A stretch of 5,922 nucleotides of DNA from Pseudomonadota bacterium (GTDB lineage: Bacteria > Desulfobacterota > Desulfovibrionia > Desulfovibrionales > Desulfovibrionaceae). Below, piece by piece: positions 1 through 4,164 of this stretch. The stretch covers positions 1-5,922 of the forward strand of contig JAEXRD010000086.1 in NCBI GenBank assembly GCA_023438245.1, in the 5' to 3' direction. Position 1 is the first letter of the stretch, and every line of letters starts with the position of its first letter. A model generated the notes under the pieces. The model was not told where the DNA came from. It searched no databases and worked only from the letters and a program-made list of their open reading frames with translations. The position numbers were made by a program, and so were the translations under genes.

Positions 1-20
1 CCGATTCTCTCCCTCTCGTC

Positions 21-1217
21 TTACAGCTTGCTCTTGAGCACGATGTCCGTGATGGGGCCGCGGCTTTTTTCGCCCTTGAGCACCATGTGGGCGTAGTTGC
101 GGTAGCCCTTGAGCTTCTTGACCACCCAGTTCAGGCCGTTGTTGCTCTCGTTCAGGTAGGGGTTGTCCACCTGGCGCGTATCGCCCAGGCAGAAGCACTT
201 GACCCCCTCGCCCATGCGTGTGAGCAGGGCGCGGGTCTCGTTGCGCGAGAGGTTCTGCATCTCGTCCACGATGACCACGCAGTTTTCCAGGTTCATGCCC
301 CGGATGTAGGCGATGGGCTGGATGACGAACTTCTTGGGATTCAGGCGCAGCACGTCGGCCTGCGGGTCCTGGAAGATGCGGTTGGCGGGCCGGACCTCGT
401 GCAGCTTGAGCAAGAGGTCGGTGATGTAGCGCACGTAGGGGCCCATTTTTTCTTCCACGTCGCCGGGCAGGTAGCCCATCTTGGCGCCGATCTCGACCAC
501 GGGCTTGACCAGGTAGATGCGCTTGAACGGGTTGTCCTTGCGCTCCAGGGTCAGGTACAGGGCGGCGGCCAGGGCCATGTAGGTCTTGCCGTACCCGGCC
601 TCGGACTGGAGGCTGACCAGGTCGATGTCCGGGTTGAGCATGAGCTCCAGGGCCAGGTTCTGGTAGACCGTGCGCGGCTTGGTGCCCCAGATCTCGTGGC
701 TGTAGCCGATGGGCTTGGGGCCGTCCGGGCCGTGGAACACGGGCGTGCCGGACTCCCAGCGGAAGGAGTTGGCCACGGGGGTCTCGTCCTCGTCCACGAA
801 GCCGGTGTACATCTGCGACTCGCTCTGGAAGGGCACGCTGTCGCGGTAGCTCTCGCAGGGGATGCCGGAGACGCGCGCCTTGAGCTGCAGGATGCGGTCG
901 TTGGTGACGAGGATGGGCTCGGCCAGCGGATGGTGGCTGATCTCGCGCAGGATGCGGTCGTCGGGCGATTCGTCGGTGGACAGCGGCAGGGCGCTGCCGC
1001 CGGGGGGAAAGATGTGCACCTGCGGATCGCCCAGGATGGTGCTGACGGCCTGGGCCACCACATGCCCCAGGCGCGGGTCGCGCTTGAGCTTGTCCAGCTC
1101 GGTGAGCACGGTGTAGGGGATGTGGATGCGGTTTTCCTGGCCGTTGCGCAGTGCCTGGACGCACTTGGGATTTTCGATGAGCACGTTGGTGTCGAGCACG
1201 AAATTCTTCGATGCCAT
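21..1217 (-). CDS. PIN domain-PhoH ATPase fusion protein (PhoH2/YlaK class)
   Basis: This 398-residue protein joins an N-terminal PIN nuclease-like domain (about residues 4-125) to a C-terminal PhoH-type P-loop ATPase domain (about 180-395). In the PIN part, FVLDTNVLIENP places the first acidic residue at D9. E40, D86/D87 and D107 (in VTND) supply the other acidic positions expected of a Mg-dependent RNase. In the PhoH part, the P-loop is SEAGYGKT (205-212), Walker B is VVIVDEMQN (314-322), and GDTRQVD (345-351) follows as in PhoH proteins. Actinobacterial PhoH2 homologues are reported as ATP-dependent RNA helicase/RNases, so a cytoplasmic role in RNA unwinding and cleavage is likely by family, although the substrate is unknown. 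The frame stays open upstream to 1436, but I chose the ATG at 1217. PIN homology begins right there, AAGGGA lies 5 nt upstream, and the extension would run back into a terminator hairpin. It appears monocistronic. The first P-loop glycine is replaced by Ser. Confidence 0.93.
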   Translation of the reverse strand: MASKNFVLDTNVLIENPKCVQALRNGQENRIHIPYTVLTELDKLKRDPRLGHVVAQAVSTILGDPQVHIFPPGGSALPLSTDESPDDRILREISHHPLAEPILVTNDRILQLKARVSGIPCESYRDSVPFQSESQMYTGFVDEDETPVANSFRWESGTPVFHGPDGPKPIGYSHEIWGTKPRTVYQNLALELMLNPDIDLVSLQSEAGYGKTYMALAAALYLTLERKDNPFKRIYLVKPVVEIGAKMGYLPGDVEEKMGPYVRYITDLLLKLHEVRPANRIFQDPQADVLRLNPKKFVIQPIAYIRGMNLENCVVIVDEMQNLSRNETRALLTRMGEGVKCFCLGDTRQVDNPYLNESNNGLNWVVKKLKGYRNYAHMVLKGEKSRGPITDIVLKSKL

Positions 1218-1340
1218 TCGGATCCCTTGGGCTGGTGGTTCCGACCCGGTGAGCGGGCCGCAGGGGTCCCCTGTCGCCGTGCTATCTGGTTGTGATCTTT
1301 GGAACCACCTCCCCGGACGGGGCTTAGAGCCCCAATGGAT
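1218..1340 (-). promoter_or_regulatory. Structured 5' leader of the PIN-PhoH gene
   Basis: No gene is visible between the PIN-PhoH start and the terminator upstream of it, but the stretch is rich in inverted repeats. A perfect 9-bp stem pairs 1301-1309 with 1234-1242. It encloses a perfect short dyad at 1261-1273 (6-nt arms around one central base) that is flanked by a further 3-bp helix (1276-1278 with 1256-1258). Upstream, 1319-1333 is a 6-bp hairpin with a 3-nt loop. One arm of it could instead pair with the C/G run at 1311-1314. The big stem ends 16 nt before the ATG, just ahead of the AAGGGA ribosome site at 1223-1228. This could be a cis-acting mRNA leader. It does not match any riboswitch, tRNA or small RNA that I recognise, and it might act as an antisense RNA on the other strand instead. 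Confidence 0.4.
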
Positions 1341-1348
1341 GTAAAGAT

Positions 1349-1377
1349 TCTCTAAACTTTTGTGCCCCCCCGGTAAA
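1349..1377 (-). promoter_or_regulatory. Weak candidate promoter for the PIN-PhoH gene
   Basis: Read on the minus strand, TTTACC (1377-1372) resembles a -35 box. TAGAGA (1354-1349), 17 nt downstream, is a poor -10 match. Other spacings give equally partial matches, for example TTTAGA at 15 nt or GAGAAT at 19 nt. The spacer begins with a run of seven G. The stretch is locally AT-richer than the surrounding genes and lies just past the upstream terminator, where a promoter would be expected. The exact boxes are uncertain. Confidence 0.28.
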
Positions 1378-1404
1378 GGGCAAAATGGGGGCAATCGCGT
1401 GACG

Positions 1405-1457
1405 AAAACGCGACGGGGCCGGAGCGGGGAGGACACCCCGGACTCCGGCCCCGCGCG
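1405..1457 (-). terminator. Rho-independent terminator of the C_GCAxxG_C_C gene
   Basis: A long GC-rich inverted repeat lies 13 nt past the stop codon of the cysteine-protein gene. The core GGGGCCGGAG (1415-1424) pairs with CTCCGGCCCC (1443-1452). The stem continues inward through CGGGG (1425-1429) with CCCCG (1436-1440) and outward through 1409-1414 with 1453-1457, with one bulged base. On the minus strand the hairpin is followed directly by TTTT (1408-1405). The orientation fits only the minus-strand gene. The U-tract is short, but the stem is very strong. It separates this gene's transcript from the downstream PIN-PhoH gene. Confidence 0.8.
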
Positions 1458-1469
1458 CGTGGGGAAGGG

Positions 1470-1937
1470 CTACTTGCAGCCGCAGCCGCAGGCCTGGGCC
1501 GGGCGGGCCTCGCAGTTTCCGGCCAGGGTCCCGGCCAGGGCATCGGCCACCATGCCCGCCGTGCGCCCGGCCAGCCGGATGCACTTGTCCATCCTGTCCT
1601 GCGGGCCCAGGTTCTCCAGCACGGCGGGGCAGCGCGTGCAGCCGTAGTCGCCCTTGAAGCGCAGGAACAACCCTTCCGCCAGCTCGGCGGATTCGTCCCA
1701 GGGCTGGCTGGCGTCGTCGCGCCCGCGCAGGATGCCCAGGGCCATCAGCCCGCCGGACAACGCCCCGCACATGCCCAGCTTGCTGCGGCCGATGCCGCCG
1801 CCGAAGGCCGTGGCCACGCGCGGGGAAACATCCGCCGCCCCCTCGGACTCCAGGAGGGCCTGGAACACCGCCTCCGCGCAGTGCAGCCCGCCCCGGAACA
1901 GTTCCTCCGCCCTCGCTTCCACATTCTGCCTGTTCAT
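1470..1937 (-). CDS. C_GCAxxG_C_C family putative redox-active protein
   Basis: This 155-residue protein carries the signature of the C_GCAxxG_C_C family, a group of small, probably cytoplasmic cysteine proteins common in anaerobes and annotated as putative redox-active proteins; no reaction is established. The landmarks are GGLHCAEAVFQ (C20), the glycine-rich GGGIGRSKLGMCGALSGG (C57), GDYGCTRCPAVL (C100 and C103) and KCIRLAG (C119). C142 and a C-terminal CGCGCK tail (C150, C152, C154) make nine cysteines in all. There is no signal peptide or membrane segment. The ATG at 1937 is well supported by AGGAG (1944-1948) 6 nt upstream, and a terminator follows the TAG stop. The gene diverges from a LysR-type regulator, which makes it that regulator's probable target. 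The conserved cysteines suggest metal or cluster binding or thiol chemistry, but that is inference. The CxCxC tail is not part of the family signature as I know it. Confidence 0.88.
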   Translation of the reverse strand: MNRQNVEARAEELFRGGLHCAEAVFQALLESEGAADVSPRVATAFGGGIGRSKLGMCGALSGGLMALGILRGRDDASQPWDESAELAEGLFLRFKGDYGCTRCPAVLENLGPQDRMDKCIRLAGRTAGMVADALAGTLAGNCEARPAQACGCGCK

Positions 1938-1943
1938 GATGTT

Positions 1944-1948
1944 CTCCT
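1944..1948 (-). promoter_or_regulatory. Ribosome binding site of the C_GCAxxG_C_C gene
   Basis: On the minus strand AAAGGAG ends 6 nt before the ATG at 1937. This is a near-consensus Shine-Dalgarno site at ideal spacing, and it fixes the start. Confidence 0.85.
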
Positions 1949-1971
1949 TTGCGCCCGTTTTCCGGTGCGCG

Positions 1972-2000
1972 TTGACGGTGTGTGAAATCTGGTTTATCGA
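1972..2000 (+). promoter_or_regulatory. Candidate promoter of the lysR-type gene
   Basis: TTGACG (1972-1977, five of six consensus bases) is followed after 17 nt by TATCGA (1995-2000, a weaker -10). Transcription would begin around 2007, inside the palindrome at 2003-2012, with an 80-nt leader before the ATG at 2087. Its -10 box touches the -10 box of the opposing promoter, so the two would interfere with each other and could share one operator. This layout fits the usual negative autoregulation of LysR-type genes. Confidence 0.45.
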
Positions 2001-2027
2001 TTATTCATGAATCACGATCGCGTCCAA
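2000..2027 (-). promoter_or_regulatory. Candidate promoter of the C_GCAxxG_C_C gene
   Basis: On the minus strand TTGGAC (2027-2022) and AATAAT (2005-2000) are separated by 16 nt. The -10 box matches the consensus at five of six positions, and the -35 at three. Transcription would begin near 1993, giving a leader of roughly 55 nt. The -10 box overlaps the palindrome and LysR-box candidate at 2002-2014, so bound regulator could act directly on this promoter. Confidence 0.45.
2002..2014. promoter_or_regulatory. Candidate LysR operator: T-N11-A with a perfect 10-bp palindrome
   Basis: ATTCATGAAT (2003-2012) is a perfect palindrome, framed by T2002 and A2014 to give the T-N11-A pattern of LysR-type binding sites. 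Flanking ATCG (1996-1999) and CGAT (2015-2018) form a further, slightly off-centre dyad. The site lies between the divergent genes and overlaps the -10 boxes of both promoter candidates. This is where an autoregulating LysR protein with a divergent target normally binds. Confidence 0.45.
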
Positions 2028-2033
2028 CGATTG

Positions 2034-2070
2034 TTTTCGATGCGGGCGAACGGAATTTTCGAACGGGCGA
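2034..2070 (+). repeat. Imperfect direct repeat, 21-22 bp period, in the lysR leader
   Basis: TTTTCGA followed by CGGGCGA occurs twice. The first copy is at 2034-2040 and 2043-2049, and the second is at 2056-2062 and 2064-2070. The two halves are repeated 22 and 21 bp apart, about two helical turns, so both copies face the same side of the DNA. The repeat ends 16 nt before the lysR ATG. It may be an accessory regulator site or chance repetition in a skewed sequence. Confidence 0.45.
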
Positions 2071-2076
2071 GCAGAC

Positions 2077-2082
2077 GGAGGG
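2077..2082 (+). promoter_or_regulatory. Ribosome binding site of the lysR-type gene
   Basis: GGAGGG stands 4 nt ahead of the ATG at 2087. It supports this start over the in-frame upstream ATG at 1982. Confidence 0.7.
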
Positions 2083-2086
2083 CGGG

Positions 2087-3040
2087 ATGGAATTGCGCGA
2101 CTTGAAGACGTTTCTGGCCGTGGCCCGGCGCCTGAGCTTCCACCGCGCGGCGGAGGAACTGCACGCGGCCCAGTCCACCGTGAGCGCGCGCATCGCCGCG
2201 CTGGAGGACGACCTGGGCGTGCGGCTGTTCGAGCGCCTGGGCCGCAAGGTGAGCCTGACCGAGGCCGGGGAACGCCTGCTGGGCTACGCGGCCAAGATGC
2301 TGGACCTGGAGGACGAGGCCCGGGCCTGGGCCGCCGGGGCGGGCGAGGCGCGCGGCAGCCTCACCGTGCGCGTGCCGGAGAGCCTGTGCGCCTGGCGCAT
2401 GGGCGGGGTGGTGGCGGAGTTCCGCCGCCGCTTCCCGCACGTGGCGCTGTCGCTCACGGCCTGCGCCCACGACGGGCTGGAGCAGGACCTGCGCCAGGGC
2501 GTGACGGACCTGGCTTTCCTGATGAGCGACAGCCTGCGCGCCGGGGACATGGTCGTGGAGGCCCTGGGCGTGGAGCGCCTGGTGCTGGTGGCCGCGCCGG
2601 GGCACCCCCTGGCCGGGAAGAAGCGCATCCGGCCCGGCGACCTGCGCGGCGAAACGCTGGTGCTCTCCCGTGCGGACTGCTCCTACCGGCGCATGTTCGA
2701 GGGCCTGCTGGACGAGCGGGGCGTCGCGCGCGCCGCCGGGGTGGAGTTTTCCAGCGCCTCGGCGCTCAAGGGCGCGGTGCTGAGCGGCCTGGGGTTGACT
2801 CTGCTGCCGGAGCTGGCCGTGCGCGGGGACGTCGCCGCCGGACGGCTGGCCGTGCTGCGCTGGGACGAGAAGGACGGCGGGCCGCTGGAGACCGCCGTGC
2901 TGATGCTGCGCCACAAGGACAAGTGGCTGGCCCCGCCGCTGGCGGCGTTCATGGAGCTGGCGCGGGAGCGGCTCATGGCCGGGGCCAATCCGGTCGTGAA
3001 GCCGCTGGACTTTGCCGGGGGCTCGGGCCGCTGCTGCTGA
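2087..3040 (+). CDS. LysR-type transcriptional regulator
   Basis: This 317-residue protein is a standard-length LysR-type regulator. It is a cytoplasmic DNA-binding protein, normally tetrameric, that answers to a small effector. The winged helix-turn-helix is at the N terminus: LKTFLAVARRLSFHRAAEEL (6-25), the recognition segment AAQSTVSARIAALEDDLG (27-44), then RLFERLGRKVSLTEAG (46-61). A linker helix (about 62-88) leads to the periplasmic-binding-protein-like effector domain (about 90-295). That domain contains LAFLMSD (142-148), LVLVAAPGHPLAG (165-177) and CSYRRMFEGLL (198-208). The ATG at 2087 was chosen because homology starts at MELRDLKTFL and GGAGGG (2077-2082) lies 4 nt upstream. An open frame continues 35 codons further upstream to 1982, but it crosses the promoter candidates. 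The protein ends in an unusual GRCC tail. The effector cannot be named. The probable target is the divergent C_GCAxxG_C_C gene. Confidence 0.93.
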   Translation: MELRDLKTFLAVARRLSFHRAAEELHAAQSTVSARIAALEDDLGVRLFERLGRKVSLTEAGERLLGYAAKMLDLEDEARAWAAGAGEARGSLTVRVPESLCAWRMGGVVAEFRRRFPHVALSLTACAHDGLEQDLRQGVTDLAFLMSDSLRAGDMVVEALGVERLVLVAAPGHPLAGKKRIRPGDLRGETLVLSRADCSYRRMFEGLLDERGVARAAGVEFSSASALKGAVLSGLGLTLLPELAVRGDVAAGRLAVLRWDEKDGGPLETAVLMLRHKDKWLAPPLAAFMELARERLMAGANPVVKPLDFAGGSGRCC

Positions 3041-3084
3041 CAGCCCCTTGGCGAGCGGCGCGAAATGGGCTAGGCAGAGCGTCT

Positions 3085-4161
3085 ATGCGTGAACGCAGGA
3101 AGACAAGGGCCATCAGCGTGGGCGGCGTGGGCGTGGGCGGGGACAACCCCGTGCGCGTGCAGAGCATGACCAACGTGGACACCCGCGACGTGTTCGCGGC
3201 CTGCGCGCAGGTGCGCGAGCTGGCCAAAGCCGGGTGCGAGATCGTGCGCCTGGCCGTGCCGGACGAGCAGGCCGCCCAGGCCCTGGCGCACATCAAGAAG
3301 GACTCGCCCGTCCCGCTCATCGCGGACATCCACTTCGACCACCGCCTGGCGCACATGGCGCTCGACGCGGGCATCGACGGCCTGCGCATCAACCCCGGCA
3401 ACATCGGGGGAGCGCGCAAGGTGGACGGCGTGGTCAAGGCCGCGGCCGAGCGCGGCGCGCCCATCCGCATCGGGGTGAACAGCGGCTCCGTGGAAAAGGA
3501 CCTGCTGGCCAAGTTTGGCGGCCCCACGCCCGAGGCCATGGTGGAGAGCGCGCTGGGCCACGTGGCCCTGCTGGAAAAGCGCAACTTCCACGACATCAAG
3601 ATTTCGCTCAAGTCCTCCAGCGTGCTGCACACCATCGAGGCCTACGAGCTTTTGTCCGCCCGCGTGGACTACCCCCTGCACATCGGCGTCACCGAGGCCG
3701 GAACGCTGCTGCCCGGCGCGGTGAAGTCCGCCGTGGGCCTGGGCGTTTTGCTTTTCAACGGCATCGGCGACACGCTCCGGGTCTCGCTGACCCACGACCC
3801 CGTGGCCGAGATCGGCGTGGCCTACGACATCCTGCGCTCCCTGGGCCTGCGTGAGCGCGGGCCGGAGGTCATCTCCTGCCCCACCTGCGGCCGCACGGAG
3901 ATCGGGCTCATCGAGCTGGCCGAGGAAGTGCAGAAGCGCCTGCGCGATGTGCCGGAAGTCTTCAAGGTGGCCGTCATGGGCTGCGTGGTCAACGGGCCGG
4001 GCGAGGCGCGCGAGGCCGACATCGGCATCGCGGGCGGGCGCGGCTCGGGCATCGTGTTCCGCAAGGGCGAAGTGGTGCGCAAGATCCGCGGCGAGGAAAA
4101 CCTGCTGCCGGAATTCATGAACGAACTGGATAAATTTCTGAAAGAGAAACGAGGAGAATAA
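3085..4161 (+). CDS. ispG: (E)-4-hydroxy-3-methylbut-2-enyl-diphosphate synthase (IspG/GcpE)
   Basis: IspG catalyses the penultimate step of the MEP isoprenoid pathway. It reductively opens 2-C-methyl-D-erythritol 2,4-cyclodiphosphate to HMBPP using a [4Fe-4S] cluster and electrons from flavodoxin or ferredoxin. The 358-residue product is close to the E. coli enzyme in length, the short bacterial two-domain form. The N-terminal TIM barrel carries PVRVQSMTNVDTRD (22-35), the segment around DIHFDHRLA (81-89), LRINPGNIG (100-108), GVNSGS (130-135) and ISLKSS (173-178). The C-terminal domain holds the cluster ligands: SCPTCGR (C265, C268), GCVVNGPGE (C300) and E307. No key residue is missing. The ATG at 3085 starts just before the conserved N-terminal region. 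Its ribosome site (AGGCAGAG, 3072-3079) is weak, and a much longer open frame upstream is only a shadow of lysR. The gene starts 44 bp after lysR and ends 3 nt before proS, so it probably shares a transcript with proS. Confidence 0.97.
   Translation: MRERRKTRAISVGGVGVGGDNPVRVQSMTNVDTRDVFAACAQVRELAKAGCEIVRLAVPDEQAAQALAHIKKDSPVPLIADIHFDHRLAHMALDAGIDGLRINPGNIGGARKVDGVVKAAAERGAPIRIGVNSGSVEKDLLAKFGGPTPEAMVESALGHVALLEKRNFHDIKISLKSSSVLHTIEAYELLSARVDYPLHIGVTEAGTLLPGAVKSAVGLGVLLFNGIGDTLRVSLTHDPVAEIGVAYDILRSLGLRERGPEVISCPTCGRTEIGLIELAEEVQKRLRDVPEVFKVAVMGCVVNGPGEAREADIGIAGGRGSGIVFRKGEVVRKIRGEENLLPEFMNELDKFLKEKRGE
4152..4156 (+). promoter_or_regulatory. Ribosome binding site of proS, inside the end of ispG
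   Basis: AGGAG sits 8 nt before the proS ATG and lies within the last codons of ispG. With the ispG stop only 3 nt from the proS start, this suggests translational coupling. Confidence 0.75.
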
Positions 4162-4164
4162 CGC

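Noticed and set aside
87..1295. A 402-codon plus-strand frame opposite the PIN-PhoH gene.
   Set aside because: The translation is compositionally skewed with no recognisable motif, while the minus strand codes a clear two-domain protein.
1234..1309. A possible tRNA, since a 76-nt stretch is closed by complementary ends.
   Set aside because: Neither strand shows a T-arm consensus, a proper D-arm or a 5-bp anticodon stem in place. The closing stem is 9 bp rather than 7.
1354..1370. GGGCAC followed by TTTAG, resembling a sigma-54 promoter ahead of the PIN-PhoH gene.
   Set aside because: The -12 element lacks the required GC dinucleotide.
1218..1436. A 73-codon N-terminal extension of the PIN-PhoH protein.
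   Set aside because: It would start inside the terminator hairpin of the upstream gene and cross the leader. PIN domains of this class begin a few residues before the FVLDTN motif, as they do from the ATG at 1217.
3018..3047. An inverted repeat GGGGCT/AGCCCC around the lysR stop codon as a terminator.
   Set aside because: The loop is 18 nt and no T-tract follows, so read-through into ispG is more likely.
3048..3076. TTGGCG and TAGGCA 17 nt apart as an ispG promoter.
   Set aside because: Both boxes match poorly, and the implied start would leave almost no leader before the ATG at 3085.
2386..3084. The ispG frame extends 233 codons upstream through lysR.
   Set aside because: That part is arginine-, alanine- and glycine-rich shadow sequence. 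IspG homology begins just after the ATG at 3085.
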